In this document: positions 9,058 through 17,283 of the stretch, in pieces
Numbering within the stretch: the first letter of the stretch is position 1
Layout: every line of letters starts with the position of its first letter
The notes under the pieces: model-generated
Seen by the model: only the letters and a program-made list of their open reading frames with translations
Told to the model about the DNA's origin: nothing
The model's database searches: none
Assembly (NCBI RefSeq): GCF_002913715.1
Contig: NZ_PPCE01000009.1
Coordinates: forward strand, 62,001-126,000
From: Campylobacter concisus
GTDB lineage: Bacteria; Campylobacterota; Campylobacteria; Campylobacterales; Campylobacteraceae
DNA: 64,000 bases
Direction: 5' to 3'
Translations under genes and position numbers: made by a program

Positions 9058-9781
9058 CTCGCGATCTTTTCTCTTCAATGCCGCTCATACCAAAACGTCT
9101 TGCAAGTTCGTTTTTTACAGCATCTAGATGGATATTATGGGCTGAAAGTGCTACAAGTGCATGAAAGCAAAGATCGGCTGCTTCGTAGATCAGATCATTT
9201 TTTGCTTTTTGCTCATCTTGCTTTGAGTTTTCCGCGAAACTAAGATCCTTTGCAGCCATTATAAATTCGCCAGCCTCTTCGCCAACTTTCTTTAAAATTT
9301 GATTTTCACCTTTTTTAAAAAGACTTGACACATATGAAGTTTCAGGGTTGGCATTTAGCTTTCTATCTTCTATCACATGGTAAAGCTCGTCAAGCACACC
9401 ATAATTTATTTTTTTGACTTCAGTTTTTGTATCTAAAATTTTACCGTCATGCAAATTTATTTCATTAAAAAAACACGACCTTGCTCCAGTGTGACAAGCT
9501 GCACCTCCGTTTTGAATCACCTTTAAAAGCAAAGTATCGTTGTCGCAGTCTAAAAAAGCAGCCTTTATCTCCTGAGTGTTGCCACTTTCTTCACCTTTTT
9601 TCCAAATTCTATTTTTAGTGCGTGAAAAGTAGTGAGCGTAACGGCTAGATAGACTTAAATTTAATGCTTCTTCGTTCATGTAAGCAAGCATTAAAACTTC
9701 ATTTGTGGCATGATCGCAAACCACTACTGGAAGCAATCCACCAACTTTTTGCCAGTCTATACTTTTTGTTACGCTATTCAT
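9041..9781 (-). CDS. hisI: Bifunctional phosphoribosyl-AMP cyclohydrolase / phosphoribosyl-ATP pyrophosphatase
   Basis: Catalyses two consecutive steps of histidine synthesis. The N-terminal half carries the cyclohydrolase metal-binding motifs (CDNDTLLL, ACHTGARSCFF), and the C-terminal half from about residue 125 carries the MazG-like pyrophosphatase motif (KKVGEEAGEFIMAAKD, EAADLCFHALVAL). The 246-residue fusion is of the hisIE type. No other his gene is nearby, so it lies outside any histidine operon. It starts three bases after the SPFH gene stop. Confidence 0.95.
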   Translation of the reverse strand: MNSVTKSIDWQKVGGLLPVVVCDHATNEVLMLAYMNEEALNLSLSSRYAHYFSRTKNRIWKKGEESGNTQEIKAAFLDCDNDTLLLKVIQNGGAACHTGARSCFFNEINLHDGKILDTKTEVKKINYGVLDELYHVIEDRKLNANPETSYVSSLFKKGENQILKKVGEEAGEFIMAAKDLSFAENSKQDEQKAKNDLIYEAADLCFHALVALSAHNIHLDAVKNELARRFGMSGIEEKRSRDVKQH

Positions 9782-9783
9782 TT

Positions 9784-10902
9784 TTATCTCTCGCTTACTG
9801 AGCTAGCTCTTGCTTTATCTTTTGCATCTAGCCAGATGTTTGGCACAGCTCCACCAGGTGTTAAGAAAATTTTAGCATCTTTGTTTTCTTTTAGAGCCTC
9901 GTTAAATTTGTTTTGCGTCTCGATCTGCTTTAAATTTAGTAGATTTTGATCGACACTTTTTGCAACCTCTTTGTTTGCATACGCGGTTGCGTCAGCCTCG
10001 ATTTTAATGGCATCAGCCTTGCCTTTTGCTTCAATGATCGCAGCTTTAGCTGTACCTTCAGCAAGTGCGGCTTGTTTTAAGGCTTCTTGATTTGCTCTTT
10101 CTACTTCGTATTTTGTTCTTTCAGCTTCTTGTTTTGCGATCTGAACACGTTCTATTTGCTCTTTTACCTTTGAAGGCAAGATGATCTCACGAAGTTGCAC
10201 TGTTAAAAGCTCAACTGGCTTATTTGGCTGAGAGTCGATATCTTTTCTTATACCATCATCGATTTGTCTTGCTAGATCGTTTCTCTTTGTTGGAAGCTCT
10301 TCTGCTGTATATTTACCAGCGATACTGCGAACTACGTCACGAACGACAGGGTCAACTATCTTGCTCTCCCAGCTAAGACCCCAAGAGGCAATAGTTTGAG
10401 GGGCATTTTCTGGATTTAAACGGTATTGCACAGTAATATCAATGCTAACTGGTAAATTTCTAGCATCAAGCACTGAAATAGAATTTTTACGTAAAATTCC
10501 AGCACCAACGCCTTGATATGATTTTTGCATTGATTCGCCCATATCCTCGCCAGAAGTATAGTTTATGATCCTAACTCTAGTGTCCACGATTATGATATCT
10601 TGGATAAAAGGTAAAAAGAAGTGAAAGCCTGGTTGCAAAGGATTTGGCTCGTATTTACCTGCTGTAGACTTGATGCCAACTTCACCTGAGTGAATCACTT
10701 TAAATGGCTGAGTGATAGCAAAAATAGCAATAATCGCAATTACAATGTAGGCAAGTGCTCCAAATTTACCAAACCCACTTGGTAGATTTGGCATTTTAAA
10801 GTCCTTTTTGAAAGGTGGCTCTTTGTCGCTATTTTGACCTGGGCCTCTGTTGTCATTACCTGGCTTTTTTTTATTGAAATAATCGTTTAAATCAGCGGGC
10901 AT
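9784..10902 (-). CDS. SPFH/prohibitin-domain membrane protein
   Basis: 372 residues. A Pro/Gly/Lys-rich cytoplasmic N-terminus (1-45) is followed by one membrane segment (about 50-68, LAYIVIAIIAIFAI), the SPFH band-7 domain (about 70-250) and an alanine/glutamate-rich coiled coil (about 255-340, RTKYEVERANQEALKQAALAEG). The family organises membrane microdomains and often regulates the FtsH protease. The gene lies between ilvE and hisIE, as in C. jejuni, where an SPFH gene also follows ilvE. The specific role here is unknown. Confidence 0.85.
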   Translation of the reverse strand: MPADLNDYFNKKKPGNDNRGPGQNSDKEPPFKKDFKMPNLPSGFGKFGALAYIVIAIIAIFAITQPFKVIHSGEVGIKSTAGKYEPNPLQPGFHFFLPFIQDIIIVDTRVRIINYTSGEDMGESMQKSYQGVGAGILRKNSISVLDARNLPVSIDITVQYRLNPENAPQTIASWGLSWESKIVDPVVRDVVRSIAGKYTAEELPTKRNDLARQIDDGIRKDIDSQPNKPVELLTVQLREIILPSKVKEQIERVQIAKQEAERTKYEVERANQEALKQAALAEGTAKAAIIEAKGKADAIKIEADATAYANKEVAKSVDQNLLNLKQIETQNKFNEALKENKDAKIFLTPGGAVPNIWLDAKDKARASSVSER

Positions 10903-10919
10903 TTCATTCCTTTAAATTT

Positions 10920-11834
10920 TTAAATATATGTTAAAAATGATTCATATTTTTTATTTAGACCATAAACCACGTCGAAATAAGCTTTTTGTAGTCTCTTTGT
11001 CACTTCACCTCTAGCGCCATTACCAATGATGCGGTTATCTATGCTATTTATCGGTGTTACTTCAGCTGCAGTGCCTGTGAAAAATGCCTCGTCAGCTGTG
11101 TAAGCCTGATCTCTTGTGATGCGTTCTCTTCTTACTTCGATGTCAAGATCATGAGCAAGTCTTATGACTGTATCTTGAGTGATGCTAAGTAGGCTGTTGT
11201 CGTTTGGTGGAGTGATTAAAACGCCATTTTCAACGATAAAGAAGCACTCGCCTGGACCTTCAGCCACAAAGCCCTCGCTATCAAGAAGTAGCGCCTCGTC
11301 GTATCCAGCCTCTTTTGCCTCGTAGTTTGCCATTTGTGAGCTTAGGTAGTTTGAGCTAGCTTTTGCTCTATTCATTTGGGCAGCAGGTGCAAGTTTGGCA
11401 AAGCTTGAAATTTTAACTCTAATGCCTTTTTCTAGGCCTTCATCGCCAAGATAAGCACCCCATTCCCATGAAGCGATAGCAGTTTGAACTGGTGCTTTTG
11501 TGTGAGCTACACCCATTACGCCGTATCCTAAAAATATAAGTGGGCGGATATAGACGTTGCCGTCATATTTGTTTGCGCGAAGAAGCTCTATTTGTGCTTT
11601 TTCAAGCTCTTCCTCGGTGTAAGGTACATTTAAAACGGTCATTTTTGCTGATCTTAAAAGCCTTTTTGTGTGATCTTGGAGTCTAAAAATAGCTAGACCT
11701 TTTTTTGTTTTATAAGCTCTTGTGCCTTCAAATACGGCATTAGCGTAGTGCAAAGAGTGAGTTAGAACGTGTACTTTTGCATCGTCCCATTTAACTAATT
11801 TTCCATCCATCCAGATAAATTCTGAAGCATTCAT
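10920..11834 (-). CDS. ilvE: Branched-chain amino-acid aminotransferase
   Basis: Final step of leucine, isoleucine and valine synthesis: a fold-type IV PLP enzyme of 304 residues. Recognisable are FIWMDGKLVKWDDAKVHVLTHSLHYANAVFEGTRAY at the N-terminus, the PLP lysine in NRAKASSNYLSSQ, and the cofactor-phosphate loop VAEGPGECFF. Length and motifs are normal. The 104-base leader before it contains an inverted repeat reported separately. Confidence 0.95.
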   Translation of the reverse strand: MNASEFIWMDGKLVKWDDAKVHVLTHSLHYANAVFEGTRAYKTKKGLAIFRLQDHTKRLLRSAKMTVLNVPYTEEELEKAQIELLRANKYDGNVYIRPLIFLGYGVMGVAHTKAPVQTAIASWEWGAYLGDEGLEKGIRVKISSFAKLAPAAQMNRAKASSNYLSSQMANYEAKEAGYDEALLLDSEGFVAEGPGECFFIVENGVLITPPNDNSLLSITQDTVIRLAHDLDIEVRRERITRDQAYTADEAFFTGTAAEVTPINSIDNRIIGNGARGEVTKRLQKAYFDVVYGLNKKYESFLTYI

Positions 11835-11858
11835 TGTTAAACCTTTCTTTTTTCTTAG

Positions 11859-11918
11859 AAATTTTGGTCTGAGTTTATCTAAAATTGCTTTAAATTTACA
11901 TTTCTAAGACCAAAATTT
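11859..11918 (-). repeat. Inverted repeat in the dsbA-ilvE gap
   Basis: A 12-bp perfect inverted repeat (AAATTTTGGTCT at 11859-11870 and its complement at 11907-11918) with a 36-base spacer. A second pairing is also possible, between TTAGAAAT-type sequence beside each arm, so the two structures would exclude each other. It lies between the dsbA stop and the ilvE start, both on the minus strand, and could be a terminator for dsbA, an attenuator for ilvE, or both. Confidence 0.5.
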
Positions 11919-11938
11919 GCAGATATTACCCGCCAAAA

Positions 11939-12580
11939 CTACTTATCTAAAAGCTCTTGTATGATCTTTGCCATCTCATCGATTGATGAAGCTGCGCTTA
12001 AGTTTATTAAGTATTTGCCACTTACTACAAAAGCTGGCACACCGCTGATACTTGCCACATCATAAGAGGCAAACCACGCATCTAAAAGTTCTTTTGCTCT
12101 TTCGCTATTTAGTGCTTTTTCGTAGTCGTCCTTGCTCACGTGAGCTGCTTTAAGGGCTAAATTTATAAATTTCTCTTTGTCTTTGCCATCACTAAAATCA
12201 TCTTTTTCATCATGTCTTGCTTTATAGATCGCAAATTTTGCTTGCTTAAATTTTGACTCATCGCTTAGTAGATCAGTGCCATTTGCCTCATCTATCGATA
12301 TAAGAGCGGCAAAAATTTTACTTGCGGTCTCGCCAAGCTTGCCTTTTGTGCTTAGATGATATGGGATAAATTTCACATCTTCAAGCTTTGACATCAGCTT
12401 TTTTGTGATAGTCCGGTCAAATTTATAGCAGTGTGGGCAGTCGTAGCTAAAGACCTTAACTACCGAGTTTTTAGACACATTAAGCGGTTTTGCTAGAGTT
12501 TGATACTCCACACCTTCAGTTAGTGCTGATAAATTTAGCGCAAAAAACGCACTTAAAATTAGTATTTTTATAAGCTTCAT
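11939..12580 (-). CDS. dsbA: DsbA-family periplasmic thiol:disulfide oxidoreductase
   Basis: 213 residues with a signal peptide (about residues 1-19) and a thioredoxin-fold domain carrying the active site CPHC (C48/C51), the classic DsbA dipeptide. The helical insertion and the cis-proline segment SGVPAFVV are present. It introduces disulfides into exported proteins. It is followed by a gap and ilvE, and preceded by bcp by nine bases, so it probably belongs with bcp and the tautomerase. Campylobacter carries several DsbA paralogues; which one this is cannot be told. Confidence 0.85.
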   Translation of the reverse strand: MKLIKILILSAFFALNLSALTEGVEYQTLAKPLNVSKNSVVKVFSYDCPHCYKFDRTITKKLMSKLEDVKFIPYHLSTKGKLGETASKIFAALISIDEANGTDLLSDESKFKQAKFAIYKARHDEKDDFSDGKDKEKFINLALKAAHVSKDDYEKALNSERAKELLDAWFASYDVASISGVPAFVVSGKYLINLSAASSIDEMAKIIQELLDK

Positions 12581-12589
12581 CTTTGCTCC

Positions 12590-13087
12590 TTATTTTACAA
12601 GATCAGCTAGCACTTTTGCGGCGTGGTCTTTGGCTTTTACGCTTTTGTAAATTTTAACTATCTTGCCGTCTTTGCCGATCACAAATGTGCTTCTTGCGAT
12701 GCCAAGATACTCTTTGCCGTAGTTTTTCTTAACTTGCCAAACACCATAAAGCTTTGAAATTTCTTTATCCTCATCGCTTAATAGAATGTGCTTTAAATTT
12801 TGCTTTGCGATAAAGCCAACGTGAGACTTCACACTATCTGGGCTAACGCCGATAATAACGGTGTCATTTTTGATAAACTGATCGTAGTTTGCGCTAAATT
12901 CGCAAGCCTCAGTCGTGCAGCCAGGAGTGTTGTCCTTTGGGTAGAAGTAAAGCACCACGTTTTTGCCTATAAAGTCCTTTAGTGCGACCTTTACACCGTC
13001 TTGATTTAGCGCTTCAAACTCTGGTGCTTTATCGCCAACTTCAAGTGTTATTTTTCGTTCAATATCTGCTTTGCTAAATTCGCTCAT
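12590..13087 (-). CDS. bcp: Thiol peroxidase of the Bcp/PrxQ type
   Basis: 165-residue peroxiredoxin that reduces peroxides with thioredoxin as electron donor. DNTPGCTTEACEF gives the peroxidatic cysteine C57 and resolving cysteine C62, five residues apart as in PrxQ. The N-terminal 15 residues precede the usual GDKAPEF start of the fold. The ATG overlaps the tautomerase stop by four bases (ATGA), indicating translational coupling. Confidence 0.93.
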   Translation of the reverse strand: MSEFSKADIERKITLEVGDKAPEFEALNQDGVKVALKDFIGKNVVLYFYPKDNTPGCTTEACEFSANYDQFIKNDTVIIGVSPDSVKSHVGFIAKQNLKHILLSDEDKEISKLYGVWQVKKNYGKEYLGIARSTFVIGKDGKIVKIYKSVKAKDHAAKVLADLVK

Positions 13088-13287
13088 TTTATCACCTTTC
13101 TCTTATCTTCTACGCTTTCGCCACCTACGCCGATGTTGCTAGCATCGTGAGTTTCTATGAAAATCATAACCGCCTCTTTTTTCTTGCCAAGCACTCTTAC
13201 AAGCGTCTCAGTCACCTCTTTAAAAACTTGATCTTTTTGCTCTTTTGTCGGCTCTGGGCCTGCTATTTTGATATTAACATAAGGCAT
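13084..13287 (-). CDS. 4-oxalocrotonate tautomerase family protein
   Basis: 67 residues with the invariant catalytic proline directly after the start methionine (MPYVNIKIAG), which becomes the N-terminal nucleophile after methionine removal. Members are small trimeric or hexameric keto-enol tautomerases; the physiological substrate in Campylobacter is unknown. A GGAG ribosome site lies just upstream of the ATG at 13287. It is first in a group with bcp and the dsbA-like gene. Confidence 0.85.
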   Translation of the reverse strand: MPYVNIKIAGPEPTKEQKDQVFKEVTETLVRVLGKKKEAVMIFIETHDASNIGVGGESVEDKRKVIK

Positions 13288-13402
13288 TGTTGCTCCTTTT
13301 TAAGATGTAAAATATTAGCCAAAATGAGTGAAATTTCAGATTAAAGCCTTTATTTAAGAATTTGGCATTAAAATACAAAAACTTGTTACATAGGAGCGAA
13401 AA

Positions 13403-13807
13403 ATGGACTACAACAAACATAACAAAGGCTTTGTTTGCTTTATGTACGGCTTTGGACGAAGCAGGGCAGTTTATGCTGTTTTGATGTTTTTAGTCATATT
13501 TTTGCTTGGTTTTTTGACATTTGGCTCAAGTGCTCAAGCTGACATTTTAAATTTACAAATAGCCCTTAGTGTCATGCTTTGCGGGCTTTTACTCATCCTT
13601 GTAAATCCAAAAATTTTTATCATCAAGCTAATTGGGTATTTAATTTCACTTGCTGGCGTTATGATCGCTCTTCACAATGCAAATTTGCTAGGCGAAGGCT
13701 TTAGCTTATATTTTTACGCAAGCCTAGTTTTTGGCGCATTCATGATGCTTATGCTTCTTAGCTGGTTTGTTTATAACGCAAGAAGCAGCGAAGTAAATGA
13801 AATTTAG
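13403..13807 (+). CDS. Small integral membrane protein, unknown
   Basis: 134 residues with four predicted membrane segments (about 21-40, 48-66, 73-92 and 98-120). GGAG lies eight bases before the ATG. I recognise no family or motif. It is convergent with the DUF748 gene, the stop codons overlapping by four bases, so there is no room for a terminator between them. Expression alone, from the 115-base gap after the tautomerase promoter region, is likely. Confidence 0.7.
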   Translation: MDYNKHNKGFVCFMYGFGRSRAVYAVLMFLVIFLLGFLTFGSSAQADILNLQIALSVMLCGLLLILVNPKIFIIKLIGYLISLAGVMIALHNANLLGEGFSLYFYASLVFGAFMMLMLLSWFVYNARSSEVNEI

Positions 13808-16800
13808 TTCGCCACTCCCATAAGCACACTTGTGTAAGTGTTTTGTTTAGGCTCTGAACTTGTTGCATCGTTTACATTTATGCGGCCAGTCTCAAGCCTA
13901 GCCTTTATGAGTGCTTCTTTTACTGCATTTGCACGCTCATTTGCAAGCTCAACTAGCTTTTCCTTATCCACTTCGATAGCTTTTATTGCCTCTTCTCTTA
14001 AGGCTTTATCGCTTTTATCTTTAGCGTTTGGAACGAGAGAATTTAGCACGGTAATATAATCTTTGCCACTTGAGGCGATTATTTGATTTATCTTTTGATC
14101 AAGCTTTTTTTCTTTAAAGTAGAGCACATCTATTTCAGAGTAAGTAGGTGTGATGCTAAGTTTCATCATAGGCTTTGCAGTAGTTAATTTTATAAAATCA
14201 GCTATTTTTGGTGCTTCTGAGCTTATTAGCTCGCTACTTCCAGCAAGAAAATCAATAGAGCTAAGGTCCTTGCCGCCAAGCCCTAGAGCATTACCCAAAA
14301 ATCTAAATGGAGCTAATGTGATATCAGCAAAGAGCTTTTTAATAGCAGCCCAAATGACACCGCCATATTTAAAGTCAGGATCGTCTAAATTTCCTTCAAC
14401 TGGAAGGTCGATATTTATTTGATTATTTTGATCGCTTAATATCGATATAGCAAGCGAAAGTGGCAAATTTACAGCATCTTTTGAATCAACCTTTTCTCCA
14501 AGTGTGAGTGTGTCAAAATTTATAAGATTTGAGCCGTTTAGTTTTGAATCAACAACGCTATAATTTAGATTTAAATTTAACTTACCTTTTTTTATTTTAT
14601 AGCCCAAAAATTGCCCGCTATATGGTGTTATGTCGATTAGATCGATGTCTTTAAAATCAAGCTTAATGTCGGTATTTTGCTTTAGCTCAAAAGGAAATAA
14701 TTTTGCTGTAATCTGAGAAAAGCCATTTTTGCCAACTGTGCCTTTAAACTCGCCCGAACTTGGACGTTTTTTATCGATGTCAGTTAGCTTGCCGTTTAGA
14801 TTTGAAATTTTTGTAGCAAATGGCATAAATAGTGACGCATCTGAAAAATCAACCTCGCCGTTGTTAAGTGAGAAATTTTTGATACTAAAATTTAGCTCGT
14901 CGTCTTTTTTATTAGCTACCTTTTTGCTCTCAGTTTTTTGCTCACTTTGGGCTTTGCTTTTATCTTCTTTTACGATTTTGTTTAGGTTAAATTCACGTTC
15001 TTTACTTAGATGAGCCTTGATAAATGGCGAATTTAAAGCAACTCCAGTAATTTCAAGATTATTTTTAAAAAGTGAAATTTTATCTACATCTAAACTTTTA
15101 AACGCGATTAGCTTTTCTTTATTTTTATCATCTAATCTAATATCTTTTACACTAAGTTTTGCATCTGCTTTTATATCTTTTGCATAGTGAAGCTGGGCAT
15201 CTGCGCTCATCTCTCCACTTGAAAGATCTGCCACTAAAAATGGCTTTGCGTAGGCAAAATATTTTGGCAAATTTTTATCTTCAAGTTTGATTTTAGCAGT
15301 TATATTAATTGGTTCAAGTTTGATCTTTGAGGTTAGGTCTAAATTTAGCTTTTGCGAGCTTTTCATATCCACTTTTGCGTCAAATGGCTTACTAAAATCG
15401 CTACTTAAATTTGCTATTTTTACAAATAAATTATCAAATTTATGAGCGATCTTCTCGCCTTCAAAAAGGTGTGTCAAAGCGATATTGGCGTTATTTACAT
15501 TGATATTTTTTATATCAAATTTAAACTCACTCTCTTTGCTTTTTGAAGCTGATGTATTCTCCTTTTTGGTTTTAGTGTGATGATTGGCTGTTTTTACTGG
15601 CCCATGCTCACCAAGTCCAAGCTGGTTTATCGCACTTAAGCCACCGTCATTTAACTCCGAGTTAAATTTTGGTCTATTTATATCGATATTCTCGGCATTC
15701 AAAGCCATATTTAAAATATCAAATTTGATCGTTTTTGTCAGTACATCAGCGATATCTAAAATTTCTTTATTTTTTGCCTTTAAATTTATGCCATTTATAC
15801 TAAGCTCATCAAGAGTTGCAAGGCTTTTATTGGTATCTTGAGTGAAGCTAATGTTTGAGATTTTAGTCCCTGCCACATTTGCATTCGCATTTTTACTAAG
15901 CGGGGCATTGATACCTTCAAACGCTATTTTTTCAAGCGTTAGAGCTGTTTTGTTATTTGCTAAATTTGCATTTAAATTTGAGGCATTTATATCTTTTAGA
16001 TTTACTAAATTTTTACTGGTTTCATCTATTTTTAGGGCATTTGCATTTATGCTATTTAGTGCAGTTGTCGCATTTAGCTCACTTTTTTCATTTAAATTTG
16101 CTAAAAGCGAAATATCGTTTAAATTTAGCGATTTTAAGCTTGCTGTTATTGCATTTTTAAATGACACATCGCTTAAATTTATGGCATTTAACTCTAATTT
16201 AGCATCTATCTTGTCTGCTATTTTACTTGATAGATCAAATTTTGGAAGCTCTAGCTCACCAAGGCTTAGTTCGTTTTTGCCCTCATCTATGTTTAGTGAT
16301 TTTATATTTAAAAAGCTATCCTTTAAATTTATATTTGTAGCGTTCTCGTCGGCAATTAAAGCGTAATTTATTCCTAAATTTATGACCGCATTTTTAAGAT
16401 TTAGTGTGTCGTTATCGATAAAGCTAATCGCCACTGGATCGATACTAAAGTTCTTTATGCTGATATTGCCCTCGATTTTTAGGGGATTTAGCTTGATATC
16501 GCCATTTAGATCGATCTTGTGAGCTAGAGTCGAGTTTGAGTCAAAAATATGGCTGCCTGCACTATTTTTCTTAGTATTTAGCGAGCTTAGCTCGTAGTTT
16601 ATATCATCAAAATTTACGTTAAATGGATTTGTTAAATTTTGATCGCTATATGAAAATGAGCCTTTGATGATTTTTGCGTTATTTAAGGCAAAATTTATAG
16701 AGCTAGTGCTGTTATCTTCGGTAGTTGCGTTATCGTCGCTTATAAAATTGCTAAAGTTAAATTTTGAATTTTTATCCCTTAAAATTTTGACATTTGGCTC

Positions 16801-17112
16801 TTGAAGCCTAAAAATATCAACTTCAATTAATTTTTTAAAGATAGAAAATGGTTTTAGCTTGACGTCGATTTGCTTTGTGCTAAAAAGTGGCGAAGTGCTG
16901 TTTAGCTCAGCGTTTGTCGCATTTAGCTCGAAGGTAAAAGGATTAAATTTAGCACTTTCCACAAAAAGCGTTGCATTGTAGTCTTTTAGATGCTTTGGAG
17001 CAATATTTTTGATAGCATAAGGAACACCAAAAAAGCCAAGAAGCGTGTAAATAAGCAAAAGTGAAACTAAACTTATACCTGAAATTAGGGCTATTTTTTT
17101 ATTTTTATTCAT
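13804..17112 (-). CDS. DUF748/AsmA-like large envelope protein
   Basis: 1102 residues: one N-terminal membrane anchor (about 8-30), then a very long repetitive beta-rich region with many Leu/Asn/Lys-rich segments. Low-complexity lysine-rich segments sit near residues 510-525 and 715-740. The last third (GVIWAAIKKLFADITLAPFRFLGNALG, then FLAGSSELISSEAPKIADF) matches DUF748 proteins, which belong to the AsmA-like group of envelope lipid-transfer bridges. The location is the inner membrane facing the periplasm. Phospholipid transport is inferred from the family. It is monocistronic. Confidence 0.8.
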   Translation of the reverse strand: MNKNKKIALISGISLVSLLLIYTLLGFFGVPYAIKNIAPKHLKDYNATLFVESAKFNPFTFELNATNAELNSTSPLFSTKQIDVKLKPFSIFKKLIEVDIFRLQEPNVKILRDKNSKFNFSNFISDDNATTEDNSTSSINFALNNAKIIKGSFSYSDQNLTNPFNVNFDDINYELSSLNTKKNSAGSHIFDSNSTLAHKIDLNGDIKLNPLKIEGNISIKNFSIDPVAISFIDNDTLNLKNAVINLGINYALIADENATNINLKDSFLNIKSLNIDEGKNELSLGELELPKFDLSSKIADKIDAKLELNAINLSDVSFKNAITASLKSLNLNDISLLANLNEKSELNATTALNSINANALKIDETSKNLVNLKDINASNLNANLANNKTALTLEKIAFEGINAPLSKNANANVAGTKISNISFTQDTNKSLATLDELSINGINLKAKNKEILDIADVLTKTIKFDILNMALNAENIDINRPKFNSELNDGGLSAINQLGLGEHGPVKTANHHTKTKKENTSASKSKESEFKFDIKNINVNNANIALTHLFEGEKIAHKFDNLFVKIANLSSDFSKPFDAKVDMKSSQKLNLDLTSKIKLEPINITAKIKLEDKNLPKYFAYAKPFLVADLSSGEMSADAQLHYAKDIKADAKLSVKDIRLDDKNKEKLIAFKSLDVDKISLFKNNLEITGVALNSPFIKAHLSKEREFNLNKIVKEDKSKAQSEQKTESKKVANKKDDELNFSIKNFSLNNGEVDFSDASLFMPFATKISNLNGKLTDIDKKRPSSGEFKGTVGKNGFSQITAKLFPFELKQNTDIKLDFKDIDLIDITPYSGQFLGYKIKKGKLNLNLNYSVVDSKLNGSNLINFDTLTLGEKVDSKDAVNLPLSLAISILSDQNNQINIDLPVEGNLDDPDFKYGGVIWAAIKKLFADITLAPFRFLGNALGLGGKDLSSIDFLAGSSELISSEAPKIADFIKLTTAKPMMKLSITPTYSEIDVLYFKEKKLDQKINQIIASSGKDYITVLNSLVPNAKDKSDKALREEAIKAIEVDKEKLVELANERANAVKEALIKARLETGRINVNDATSSEPKQNTYTSVLMGVAN

Positions 17113-17220
17113 TGTAAAATTTGCCTTGCTATTATCTAAAATAGGAGAGATTTTACTTCAAAAAAGGTTAAAAGATAGTTAGAAATTTAAAACTTCTATA
17201 CTATAAATTTACATTTAGCT

Positions 17221-17251
17221 TAATAATACTTTTATATGATTCGTATTACTA
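17221..17251. promoter_or_regulatory. Operator-like inverted repeat before the nickel-type importer
   Basis: TAATAATAC (17221-17229) and GTATTACTA (17243-17251) form 9-base arms with one mismatch around a 13-base spacer. The site lies 33 bases before the first gene and just after -10-like TATAAAT (17202-17208), where a repressor would block transcription. NikR sites are long dyads of this general layout, so NikR binding is a reasonable inference but not proven. Confidence 0.45.
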
Positions 17252-17283
17252 TGCAGAAATATTTTTAAACAAAGGGGATTGTG

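Noticed and set aside
15584..16366. Long plus-strand open frames inside the DUF748 gene
   Set aside because: They lie antisense to a continuous 1102-codon gene with recognisable family sequence. Their hydrophobic, Phe/Leu/Ser-rich content is what antisense of an Asn/Lys/Leu-rich gene gives.
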